Source: an uncultured Collinsella sp. (GTDB lineage: Bacteria > Actinomycetota > Coriobacteriia > Coriobacteriales > Coriobacteriaceae). From it: 13,400 nucleotides of DNA. Shown here one piece after another: positions 6,685 through 13,400 of the stretch. A model generated the notes under the pieces. The model searched no databases and was not told where the DNA came from. It saw only the letters and a list, made by a program, of their open reading frames with translations. Every line of letters starts with the position of its first letter. The first letter of the stretch is position 1. Position numbers and translations under genes: made by a program. Location of the stretch: positions 1-13,400 of the forward strand of contig UQVT01000042.1 in NCBI GenBank assembly GCA_900544465.1, written 5' to 3'.

Positions 6685-6794
6685 CGGGAATTTCTCGAAC
6701 CTCCAAGATTCGGGACGTCAGGTTAAAACGTTGATGGCGGATACGGCAATTGCACCGGCGCCCAAACGAGAACGCGGGCGCGCAGGCATGGTCG

Positions 6795-7478
6795 CTAGAT
6801 TACGAAGAGGATCACCGCCATGAACTGGAAGATGCTGCCGGCGAGCACCCACAAGTGAAACACACTGTGCAGGTAGCGCACGTTTTTGGCGATATAGAAC
6901 GGCACGCCCGCGGTGTAGCACACGCCGCCGACGGCGAGCAGGGCAAGTGCCACGGGGTTGAGCAGCGCCACAAGTTCGGGCAGCTTAAAGACAACGAGCC
7001 AGCCCATCAGCAGGTAGACCAGGCCGCTTACCCAATGCGGCTGGCGCTCGCGTAGGAAGCACTCGAGGGCGATGCCGATGATGGCGATGGCCCATACGGC
7101 AAAGAACAGCACAGCGCCGCCGTCGTTTGCGAGCGTGATGAGGCAAAACGGCGTATAGCTGCCGGCTATGAGCAGGTAGATGCAGCTGTGGTCGATGATG
7201 CGAAACACGCGCTTGGCGCGCGCGGGCTGAATCGCGTGGTAGAGCGTGGAGGCCAGATATTCAAGAATAATGCTGACACCATAGACAATCGCCGCGGCCA
7301 TGTGGGCCGGACCTCCGCCGCGCAGGGCAGCGAATACGATCAGGAGCACCAGGCCCGCGATACCCAGCAGGCAGCCGACACCATGGGTGACGGAGTTCAT
7401 GATCTCCTCGCCCACCGTGTAGTGTGGAACGGCCGCGGTCTTGGGTCGCGGCTTGGAACTGTCGCTCGAATCGGACAT
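6795..7478 (-). CDS. hemolysin III / PAQR-family membrane protein
   Basis: Hemolysin III-type proteins belong to the PAQR (adiponectin receptor-like) superfamily: seven-helix membrane proteins with a zinc site resembling ceramidases. The bacterial role is still unsettled. The 227-aa product has a polar 20-residue N-terminus and about seven hydrophobic helices. Conserved residues are present: NSVTHGVG (28-35), STLYH (77-81), DHSCIYLLIAGSYTP (96-110), and HSVFH (204-208). The expected zinc ligands (His81, Asp96, His204, His208) are thus intact. The later family histidine in the final helix reads Gln218 (SIFQF). I chose ATG 7478, with GGAGG 11 nt upstream; a TTG at 7496 would overlap that site. 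The gene is divergent from the hydrolase and probably heads the minus-strand series with the CNNM gene. Confidence 0.88.
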   Translation of the reverse strand: MSDSSDSSKPRPKTAAVPHYTVGEEIMNSVTHGVGCLLGIAGLVLLIVFAALRGGGPAHMAAAIVYGVSIILEYLASTLYHAIQPARAKRVFRIIDHSCIYLLIAGSYTPFCLITLANDGGAVLFFAVWAIAIIGIALECFLRERQPHWVSGLVYLLMGWLVVFKLPELVALLNPVALALLAVGGVCYTAGVPFYIAKNVRYLHSVFHLWVLAGSIFQFMAVILFVI

Positions 7479-7513
7479 GCCGGTTACATCCTCCAACGTA
7501 AAGAGTTCTCAAC

Positions 7514-7519
7514 ACTATA
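7514..7519 (-). promoter_or_regulatory. -10 of the hemolysin III promoter
   Basis: TATAGT on the minus strand lies 36 nt before the start codon. The hexamer 17 nt upstream (TCGCAC) is a poor -35 and overlaps an imperfect palindrome at 7537-7551, which could be an activator or repressor site. Confidence 0.35.
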
Positions 7520-7536
7520 TCAAAGCGTCTAGGTAC

Positions 7537-7551
7537 GTGCGAAATTTGCAC
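7537..7551. promoter_or_regulatory. imperfect palindrome at the hemolysin III -35 region
   Basis: gtgcgaaatttgcac is symmetric about its central base except for one pair. It sits where the -35 of the minus-strand promoter should be and is about 35 bp from the plus-strand hydrolase promoter. A protein-binding site is plausible but unproven. Confidence 0.3.
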
Positions 7552-7584
7552 CATACGTGACCCTTTGTTTACCCATTCTTTGCC

Positions 7585-7600
7585 TGTTGACGCATCAACG
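7585..7600. promoter_or_regulatory. operator copy 1, overlapping the hydrolase -35
   Basis: tgttgacgcatcaacg contains the exact palindrome gttgacgcatcaac, apart from the central pair. It covers the -35 hexamer (7587-7592). It shares the pattern TGTTGAyGyATyAACr with copy 2 at 7630-7645, and such TTGAtgcATCAA-like dyads are typical targets of MarR- or TetR-type repressors. The regulator itself is not in the window. Confidence 0.55.
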
Positions 7601-7615
7601 GCGAACGTCCATAAT
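7587..7615 (+). promoter_or_regulatory. sigma70-type promoter of the hydrolase
   Basis: TTGACG (7587-7592), a 17-bp spacer and CATAAT (7610-7615) match the housekeeping consensus closely. The predicted start is near 7622, giving a leader of about 43 nt that contains the second operator. Confidence 0.7.
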
Positions 7616-7629
7616 GCGCTTGCATTAAA

Positions 7630-7645
7630 TGTTGATGTATTAACA
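7630..7645. promoter_or_regulatory. operator copy 2, downstream of the hydrolase promoter
   Basis: tgttgatgtattaaca repeats the dyad of copy 1, with centres 45 bp apart (about four helical turns). It lies between the predicted transcript start and the ribosome binding site, an arrangement that suits repression by a roadblock or by DNA looping. Confidence 0.55.
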
Positions 7646-7664
7646 TCTTATAGGAGAATACCGC

Positions 7665-8630
7665 ATGGCTCAAAACGCACGTTCCAATCGAAAGCTCAAG
7701 ATAGCCGGCATCGTTGCACTGGTGGTTGTCGTTGCGCTGCTCGGATTTGCCGGCAACTTTCTGTTTGACTTCGCGCTGAATCCCCGCGCGCCATACACCA
7801 TGAAGATGATGCAGGATAGCAAGAACGACAAAGAAGGTGAGCAGCCGGATGCCGAGGATACCGAGGCGCGGGCATGGTTTAAAGAGAACCGCAAGAGCAG
7901 CAACCTCACCGCGGACGACGGGACCGAGCTTGCCGCCTGGTATTTTGCTGCGTCGGAGAGCACGCACGACTACGCCGTCTGCCTGCATGGATATACCAAC
8001 GAGCCCATCGGTATGGCCCGATACGCCAAACGCTTCCACGACCGTGGCATGAACGTACTCGCACCCGCCGCCCGCGCCCACGAGCGCTCCGGCGGCGACT
8101 ATATCGGCATGGGCTGGCCCGAGCGCCTCGACATCGTCGCATGGATCGAGCGAATCGTTCAGGCTGACCCCAAGGCGCGCATCCTGGTCTTTGGCGAATC
8201 CATGGGCGCGGCGACCGCCATGAACGTCGCGGGGGAACCTCTGCCCGCAAACGTGAAATGCATTATCGAGGACTGCGGTTATACGAGTGTTTGGGACGAG
8301 TTTTCTCTGCAGCTCAAGGACGTGTTCGGCCTGCCCAGCTTTCCCTTGCTCGATGTAGCAAACTTGGTGTGCAACGTGCGCGCGGGCTACGACTTTCATA
8401 AGGCGAGCAGCGTGGAACAGCTCAAGCGCGCGACGGTTCCCATGCTGTTTATCCACGGTGACCAAGACACCTTTGTGCCGTACAGCATGCTCGACCAAAA
8501 CTACGACGCGTGCGCCAGCAAGGTCAAGCAAAAGCTCACCGTCCATGGCGCCACCCACGCCAAGAGCGCGCAGGTCGACCCCGAACTCTACTGGAACACG
8601 GTCGACGACTTCCTCGACGAGTATTTTTAG
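7665..8630 (+). CDS. membrane-anchored alpha/beta hydrolase
   Basis: Serine hydrolases of this fold cleave esters, amides or peptides; the substrate here is unknown. The 321-aa protein has an uncleaved-looking N-terminal membrane helix (about 12-35) placing the catalytic domain outside the membrane, then a charged linker (about 50-75) and the hydrolase domain. The catalytic triad is complete: Ser179 in GESMG, Asp268 in HGDQDTF and His298 in GATHAKS. HGYT (108-111) gives the oxyanion region. The family is close to BAAT/FrsA-like or YqkD/YfhR-like hydrolases. AGGAG lies 8 nt before ATG 7665. It is the only plus-strand gene, monocistronic between its own promoter with twin operators and a strong terminator, which suggests induction by a specific signal. 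Confidence 0.85.
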   Translation: MAQNARSNRKLKIAGIVALVVVVALLGFAGNFLFDFALNPRAPYTMKMMQDSKNDKEGEQPDAEDTEARAWFKENRKSSNLTADDGTELAAWYFAASESTHDYAVCLHGYTNEPIGMARYAKRFHDRGMNVLAPAARAHERSGGDYIGMGWPERLDIVAWIERIVQADPKARILVFGESMGAATAMNVAGEPLPANVKCIIEDCGYTSVWDEFSLQLKDVFGLPSFPLLDVANLVCNVRAGYDFHKASSVEQLKRATVPMLFIHGDQDTFVPYSMLDQNYDACASKVKQKLTVHGATHAKSAQVDPELYWNTVDDFLDEYF

Positions 8631-8708
8631 GCAAAAAGCAACGTCTGGGGTTTTGTTGCCAAAAATCGGTTTGCGGTCGGCGGTATTCGTTTTTTCACCG
8701 CACTTCCG

Positions 8709-8747
8709 AAAAGCCGCCCGCGAGCGTTGTGCTCGTGGGCGGCTTTT
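8709..8747. terminator. bidirectional intrinsic terminator
   Basis: A 17-bp stem (8709-8725 with 8731-8747, one mismatch) runs from AAAAGCCGCCC to GGGCGGCTTTT around the loop gttgt. The A-run on one side and T-run on the other make it a terminator for both the plus-strand hydrolase and the convergent minus-strand DUF362 gene. The rest of 8631-8794 shows no gene. Confidence 0.92.
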
Positions 8748-8794
8748 GCTCAACTTACGCTACAAAGGCGCTTATTTTGTCCAATAGATAGGCG

Positions 8795-10000
8795 CTACTT
8801 GACCTCGATGAGCTCGTACTCGCTCGTGCCCAAGCCGATCTTCTCGGCATGCGCGATGCACACGCGCCAGTCGGTGTCGGGATGCGTAATGCAGAAGGGA
8901 TCGTGCGCCTGCTCGCCCTCCAGATGCTCGTGGTTATGCTCCATCTTGGCCGCGCTATCGGTGAGCTCGGTGTTGGGCAGCGGCTCGGACGCCATGACGG
9001 CATCGGCGCAGGCCTGGTCGATGGCGACCGGGTCGAAGCTCGCGAACATGCCGATATCGTTGACGATAGGCGTGTCGTTTTCGGGATGGCAATCGCAGTT
9101 GGGGCTGATATCCATGGCAAGCGAGATATGGAAGCTCGGGCGGCCGTCGACGACGGCCTTGGTGTACTCGGCGATCTTGCAGTTGAGCACGTCGGCCGCG
9201 GCGTCATAGCCGGGCTTGATGCAGTCCTGGTTGCACGCCGCAATACAGCGCCCACACCCCACGCAACGATCGTGGTCGATGGCGGCCACGTGTACCGTGC
9301 GAGTACTACCGTTGGCAAGCTCGCGCTCGCGGGTGTCGTCAAACGAAACGGCGTTGTGCGCGCAGATCTTCTCGCAGGCGTGGCAGCCAACGCAGTGCTC
9401 GGTCGCGACGTTCGGCTTGCCGGCGGCATGCTGCTCCATCTTGCCGGCACGGCTGCCGCCTCCCATGCCCAGGTTCTTCATAGCGCCGCCAAAACCGGCC
9501 TGTTCATGACCCTTAAAGTGGGTGAGGCTGATCACGATATCGGCATCCATGAGTGCCTGGCCGATCTTGGCCTCGTGCACGTACTCGCCGCCCTCGACCG
9601 GAACGAGCGCCTCGTCGGTGCCCTTGAGGCCGTCGGCGATGATAATCTGGCAACCCGTAGCGTACGGGGTAAAGCCGTTCTGGTAAGCGGTGTCGATGTG
9701 CTCGAGCGCGTTTTTGCGGCTACCGACGTAGAGCGTGTTGCAGTCGGTGAGGAAGGGCTTGCCGCCCAGCTCTTTTACGACGTCCGCGACGGCGCGAGCG
9801 TAGTTGGGGCGCAAAAAGCTCAGATTGCCCAGCTCGCCAAAGTGAATCTTGATGGCGACGAACTTGTTCTCAAAGTCGATCTGCTCGATACCGGCGCGAC
9901 GGATGAGGCGCTTGAGCTTGTCGAGCTGGCTCTCGCGAGCATGCGTGCGCAGGTTCGTAAAGTACACCTTGGCGGGTGCGGTGGGCGCGGTTGTGGTCAT
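8795..10000 (-). CDS. DUF362 protein with two 4Fe-4S clusters
   Basis: DUF362 proteins are iron-sulfur proteins widespread in anaerobes, probably electron carriers or redox sensors; no reaction is established. The 401-aa protein has an N-terminal DUF362 part with the conserved SLTHFKGHEQAGFGGAMKNL (about 158-177) and GMGGGSR. Then comes a bacterial ferredoxin pair: CVGCHACEKIC (203-213) and CVGCGRCIAAC (246-256), each CxxCxxCxxxC. A second DUF362 part follows (GMFASFDPVAIDQAC). The C-terminus carries several His/Cys residues (MEHNHEHLEGE). There is no membrane helix or signal, so it is probably cytoplasmic. I chose ATG 10000 because AGGGG lies 8 nt upstream; the earlier in-frame ATG 10021 has no site. 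It is single, with its own promoter region, and ends at the shared terminator. Confidence 0.88.
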   Translation of the reverse strand: MTTTAPTAPAKVYFTNLRTHARESQLDKLKRLIRRAGIEQIDFENKFVAIKIHFGELGNLSFLRPNYARAVADVVKELGGKPFLTDCNTLYVGSRKNALEHIDTAYQNGFTPYATGCQIIIADGLKGTDEALVPVEGGEYVHEAKIGQALMDADIVISLTHFKGHEQAGFGGAMKNLGMGGGSRAGKMEQHAAGKPNVATEHCVGCHACEKICAHNAVSFDDTRERELANGSTRTVHVAAIDHDRCVGCGRCIAACNQDCIKPGYDAAADVLNCKIAEYTKAVVDGRPSFHISLAMDISPNCDCHPENDTPIVNDIGMFASFDPVAIDQACADAVMASEPLPNTELTDSAAKMEHNHEHLEGEQAHDPFCITHPDTDWRVCIAHAEKIGLGTSEYELIEVK

Positions 10001-10042
10001 AGATCTATCCCCTCGGTCCATATGGCGTTACAGACATAGAGG

Positions 10043-10073
10043 ATGGTACCAGTTAAAGCAGAGTTAAAGTCAA
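10043..10073 (-). promoter_or_regulatory. putative promoter of the DUF362 gene with tandem direct repeat
   Basis: The minus strand has TTGACT (10073-10068), a good -35, followed by TACCAT (10048-10043) at a long 19-bp spacing as a weak -10. Between and overlapping them, CTTTAACT occurs twice (10069-10062 and 10058-10051) at an 11-bp period. Tandem half-sites one helical turn apart are typical of OmpR/PhoB-type response regulators. Confidence 0.4.
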
Positions 10074-10084
10074 GTACGGCACCT

Positions 10085-10111
10085 AGTCATTGGGAACAGA
10101 CTTAAATGACT
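10085..10111 (-). repeat. 27-nt hairpin unit A1
   Basis: Arms agtcatt and aatgact are exact inverted copies around the core gggaacagactta. It is near-identical to A2, which starts 33 bp further on. The two differ at one position in each arm, and the two changes keep the pairing. Confidence 0.75.
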
Positions 10112-10117
10112 GAAACC

Positions 10118-10144
10118 ACTCATTGGGGACGGACTTAAATGAGT
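10118..10144 (-). repeat. 27-nt hairpin unit A2
   Basis: Arms actcatt and aatgagt flank the core ggggacggactta. Compared with A1, the left-arm g became c and the matching right-arm c became g. This compensatory pair suggests that the hairpin itself is selected. Confidence 0.75.
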
Positions 10145-10156
10145 GCCTCGCCACCT

Positions 10157-10183
10157 GGCAGCTAGGGACGTTCCTTTCCTGCC
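10157..10183 (-). repeat. hairpin unit B
   Basis: ggcag and ctgcc end a 27-nt block whose core agggacgttcctt resembles the A cores. Its first 18 bases also recur as a direct repeat at 10184-10201 (ggcagct then gggac), 27 bp on. Confidence 0.5.
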
Positions 10184-10187
10184 GGCA

Positions 10188-10250
10188 GCTGGGGACAGTC
10201 CTTGCCAGCACGGCCGGCGAACCGGCGAATCGGCAAAGACTGTCCCCGAT
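10188..10250 (-). repeat. inverted pair of hairpin units C and D
   Basis: Unit C has arms gctgg (10188-10192) and ccagc (10205-10209). Unit D, in reverse orientation, has arms atcgg (10229-10233) and ccgat (10246-10250). Their cores, ggacagtccttg and (reversed) ggacagtctttg, differ by one base. Together they also form a 16-bp long-range stem (10191-10206 with 10232-10247), around an inner hairpin gccgg/ccggc with loop cgaa (10213-10226). As minus-strand RNA the long stem is complete with one G-U. It follows the ABC permease stop by 3 nt and could protect or end that transcript, though it has no U-tract. Confidence 0.7.
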
Positions 10251-10252
10251 GA

Positions 10253-12919
10253 TTACTCCTGCACTTTGAGGGCTTCGGCCAAGCTGACGCGCTTGATGGA
10301 GCGCGTGTGCAGCAGCGCCACGACCAGGTAGGTCACAAAGCCAATGCCCACGCACGCCGCCATGGACCAAGCGGGCACGTAGATCTCGATATTGCCGTTG
10401 TAGGCGAGCAGCATCGAGCGGAAGATGGCCGTGAGCGAGCCAATAATGACCGGCAGGCTCAGCACGAGCGACGCCGCCACGCACAACGTGATCGAGCGGA
10501 TGTACAGATGCGAGATCTCGCTATCGCGATAGCCAAAGACTTTCATGTAGCTGATCGAACGGGCGCTGTGGTCGATCACCGCCTTGGTCAGCAGGTACAT
10601 AAACAGCAAGAAGATGAACACCGCAAGTCCAACCATCATGCCGATCATTTTGCTCATCATGCCGATGAACTGGTCGCCCACGGCCCGCATGTCGTCGGGC
10701 GTGGTATCGCCGGCAAAGTAACGAGCATCGAGGTCGAGCTTCTCGTCGCTCACATAGCCGTTAAAGTAGGCGGCGTCGTTGCCGAACAGTTCGTTAAAGT
10801 CGTCGATACTCATATAGATATTCATGTCCGACTTGGAGCCCCAGGCACAGTCCTTGCCCACGTACTCAAAGGAATAATTCTCGCCCTCGTACTTGTCGCG
10901 AAGCTTAACCTTCTGACCCTTGCTCCAGCCAAACTTGTCGAGCAGGCCACCGCCAAAGACGACGCGCCCATCACCAACGTTGAGGTCTTTCCAATAGCGC
11001 GAATCGGACGAGATGCCGTAGACGGAAATCGTCTCCTGCCCATTTCCATCGCCGCGGTCGTATTGCAGCTGGTAAACGGCATATTTCTCGGCCTGCGCGA
11101 TTGCGCCCGCGCCGTTGTCGGTCGTATTGACCGGGTGGATATCGTCGTTGTCAGTGTCGATCTTAGAGGCCTTGTCGATCAGATCGATGGCCTCATCGCG
11201 GTTGCAGCCGAGGGCATCGGCAAGATCGTCAAGGCGCGCGTAGAGCGCATCCTTCTTGTCCTGGACCTTGGCAAGCGCATCCTGCGCTGCGGTCAGGCTC
11301 TCGGCAGACGGAGATGCGGTCGCGGCATCGGCTGCCGTCTGCGCCGCATCGGCCGCGCCGTCAAGCTCGTCATCGGCATCCTGGGCGGCAGAAAGCAGCG
11401 CGCCGTCAACCGACTGTAAGCGCTCGAGTGCCGACCACTGCTCGCGCTCCTCGGTAGTGCCCTCGAGCTCCAGCGGCGCCTTGAGTGTGTACTGATGCTC
11501 GGCGACCAGGCTCGTCTCCAGGTTGTCCGCATAGTGCGTCATCGTGGGCAGGATCGCCAGGCCAAAGAGCAAAAGCAGCGACCCAAACGCGATGCCCACG
11601 AAGAGCGTGGCGAAGTTGCCCAGGTTGCGCAGGAAGATGCGCAGGCGGAAGCGCGAGACAAAACCCATGCGCTCCGGCAGCTGCAAGCCGCGCTTGGTGC
11701 CCGATTTGCCGCTCGCCTCGTGACGAAGGAACTGCAACGGCGTCTTGCCCATCTTGTGAAGCAGGCCCACCAGCGTGATGAGGATGAGCGCGGCGGCGGG
11801 AACCACGGCGCACTTCACAAAGATCTCCCAGCTCCAGTACACCTGGAAGGGCGGCAGGCTATACGAACCGTAATAGAGGCTGCGCATGGGCTCGGTAAAG
11901 AACACAACGCCGAGTACTGTGCCCAGAAGCGCCGCGACCACGCCCACGATAGCGGGAAGCGCAAGGTAGTGCAGCACGATCTCGCGTCGACGATAGCCGC
12001 TGGCGAGCAGCGTGCCGATGATGGCGCTCTCCTCCTCGATGGTGGCGTCGGTAAGGACCACAAAGACGAACGCCATGATCACGATGATGATGTCGAGCAG
12101 CGTCATCCACATCATGGAGTCGCCGTCCACGTCGTCGCGCGCATAGCCAATGCCCTGATTGGAATCGGCATCGATCAGATCGTCCACGCGCGCATCGGCA
12201 TCGGTCAGCGCCTCGACCATATCTTGCTCGGCGTCGATGCGGTCTGCGGTGGAGAGATCGCGATCGGTGAAGGTGAAGGAGTAGGTGTAGGCAGGCGCGC
12301 CGCCGGCATCCTCGAGCGCGGCAAAGCCGGCGTCGGTGACCTCGGCCACGCCATAGGTGATGGTGTTCACCGTAAAGTCCGAATTGTTGAGGAACAGCGC
12401 CTGGCTATCGGGCTGGGTCATGATGCCGCAGATGGTGTAGGCGCGACCCTCGAGCTCGACCTTATCGCCCACGGACAGGTTGTTATTGGTGGCAAAGACA
12501 CGGTCGATGGCCACCTCGTCATCCGCCTTGGGTTCCTTGCCCTCACAGTAGGACGCGATATCGACCTTGCTGCGGTGCGCATAGGTGCGCAGCGTGCGCT
12601 TGGTGCCGTCGTCGCCGGCGGTCTTTTTGATGATGGCGTCGATGGAGAAATTCTTGTAGAGCGTAACGCCGCCGACGTCGCCGGCTGCATCCTCGGCCGC
12701 CTTGAGCTGGTCTTTGGTGGCCTCGAAGGAAGTGGTCACGCGGCCGTCCTCAATCGCGTACGCATCGCGCATGTCGTCGATAAGGCAGCCGATGGAATGC
12801 GCTGCGAGCAAAAAGCCCGAGGTGAGAGCGATGCTTCCGCACATAAGCAAAAAGATGCCCAGGTACTTGCCGATATTGCGGCGCAGCTCGCGCGGGAGAC
12901 GTTTTGCGAGAGGTGTCAT
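10253..12919 (-). CDS. ABC transporter permease with two FtsX domains
   Basis: FtsX/MacB-type permeases work with a LolD/MacB-like ATPase and act as mechanotransmitters or exporters of peptides, lipids or drugs rather than classic channels. The 888-aa product has two repeats. Repeat 1 has an N-terminal helix (about 18-42), an extracellular domain (about 45-265) and three helices (about 272-294, 320-342, 365-387). Repeat 2 has a helix (about 436-458), an extracellular domain (about 465-750) and three helices in the last 135 residues. Each FtsX domain carries the hallmark GYRxxEI (ASGYRRREI and KVFGYRDSEI), and the protein ends SLAEALKVQE. The second extracellular domain starts with an Ala/Asp-rich, probably coiled-coil stretch (about 490-585). 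ATG 12919 lies 8 nt after the ATPase stop; TTG 12934 would overlap it. The ribosome site is weak, which suggests translational coupling. The substrate is unknown. Confidence 0.9.
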   Translation of the reverse strand: MTPLAKRLPRELRRNIGKYLGIFLLMCGSIALTSGFLLAAHSIGCLIDDMRDAYAIEDGRVTTSFEATKDQLKAAEDAAGDVGGVTLYKNFSIDAIIKKTAGDDGTKRTLRTYAHRSKVDIASYCEGKEPKADDEVAIDRVFATNNNLSVGDKVELEGRAYTICGIMTQPDSQALFLNNSDFTVNTITYGVAEVTDAGFAALEDAGGAPAYTYSFTFTDRDLSTADRIDAEQDMVEALTDADARVDDLIDADSNQGIGYARDDVDGDSMMWMTLLDIIIVIMAFVFVVLTDATIEEESAIIGTLLASGYRRREIVLHYLALPAIVGVVAALLGTVLGVVFFTEPMRSLYYGSYSLPPFQVYWSWEIFVKCAVVPAAALILITLVGLLHKMGKTPLQFLRHEASGKSGTKRGLQLPERMGFVSRFRLRIFLRNLGNFATLFVGIAFGSLLLLFGLAILPTMTHYADNLETSLVAEHQYTLKAPLELEGTTEEREQWSALERLQSVDGALLSAAQDADDELDGAADAAQTAADAATASPSAESLTAAQDALAKVQDKKDALYARLDDLADALGCNRDEAIDLIDKASKIDTDNDDIHPVNTTDNGAGAIAQAEKYAVYQLQYDRGDGNGQETISVYGISSDSRYWKDLNVGDGRVVFGGGLLDKFGWSKGQKVKLRDKYEGENYSFEYVGKDCAWGSKSDMNIYMSIDDFNELFGNDAAYFNGYVSDEKLDLDARYFAGDTTPDDMRAVGDQFIGMMSKMIGMMVGLAVFIFLLFMYLLTKAVIDHSARSISYMKVFGYRDSEISHLYIRSITLCVAASLVLSLPVIIGSLTAIFRSMLLAYNGNIEIYVPAWSMAACVGIGFVTYLVVALLHTRSIKRVSLAEALKVQE

Positions 12920-12927
12920 GGCGCCGC

Positions 12928-13400
<473 letters not shown>

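Noticed and set aside
6758..6781. gcgccc/gggcgc stem between the hemolysin III and CNNM genes as a terminator
   Set aside because: Only 6 bp with a 12-nt loop and no following T-run on either strand; read-through is more likely.
6718..6787. 23-codon ORF in the gap between the hemolysin III and CNNM genes (MPARPRSRLG...)
   Set aside because: No ribosome binding site before its ATG, and no recognisable features.
7569..8753. 394-codon open frame on the minus strand opposite the alpha/beta hydrolase
   Set aside because: It lies antisense to a gene with a full catalytic triad, has Val/Ala/His-rich composition without recognisable domains, and runs through the terminator; typical of high-G+C antisense frames.
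10085..10250. CRISPR array
   Set aside because: Units are palindromic with varying arms, irregular spacing and mixed orientation, with no conserved repeats separated by unique spacers and no cas genes.

Overview
The window looks like chromosomal DNA of a high-G+C, gut-type actinobacterium, most likely a Coriobacteriia/Collinsella-like anaerobe. This is inferred from base composition, strong purine-rich ribosome binding sites, and gene types: a PRC-barrel-fused MgtE, a DUF362 ferredoxin protein, and a MacB-like ABC pair with a very large permease. No rRNA, tRNA, CRISPR array, integrase or insertion-sequence gene was found. Ten of the eleven genes lie on the minus strand and one on the plus strand.

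Reading the minus strand from the right edge: an ABC transporter ATPase (cut by the window edge) is followed 8 nt later by its 888-aa FtsX-type permease. A 170-bp cluster of short hairpin repeats comes next, then a DUF362/4Fe-4S protein with its own promoter region. A strong bidirectional terminator (8709-8747) separates that gene from the convergent plus-strand alpha/beta hydrolase. The hydrolase has a well-formed promoter flanked by two copies of a palindromic operator. Divergent from it runs a minus-strand series: hemolysin III/PAQR protein, CNNM/CorC-type DUF21-CBS transporter, a stand-alone cyanophycin-synthetase N-domain-like protein with an acidic tail, a YtxH-type membrane protein (own TATAAT promoter), a PRC-barrel protein overlapping it by 1 nt, a membrane-anchored polysaccharide deacetylase homologue with a damaged active site, and a PRC-MgtE magnesium transporter running off the left edge.

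Functional themes are divalent cation homeostasis and the membrane/envelope: MgtE (Mg2+ uptake), the CNNM family (Mg2+ transport), PRC barrels, PAQR, and an envelope deacetylase relative. These links are inferred from family and proximity.

The most unusual points are: (i) a roughly 200-nt structured leader before mgtE with mutually exclusive helices, a hairpin reaching the Shine-Dalgarno and a 10-codon ORF overlapping the likely TTG start; (ii) a deacetylase homologue lacking all three expected histidines; (iii) a free-standing cyanophycin synthetase N-domain with an HxxEH motif; (iv) a family of about 27-nt hairpin units whose cores are similar while the arms change in a compensatory way; (v) twin operators around the hydrolase promoter. 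The nearest thing to a new system is the combination of (iii) and (iv), which a genome-wide search could test.
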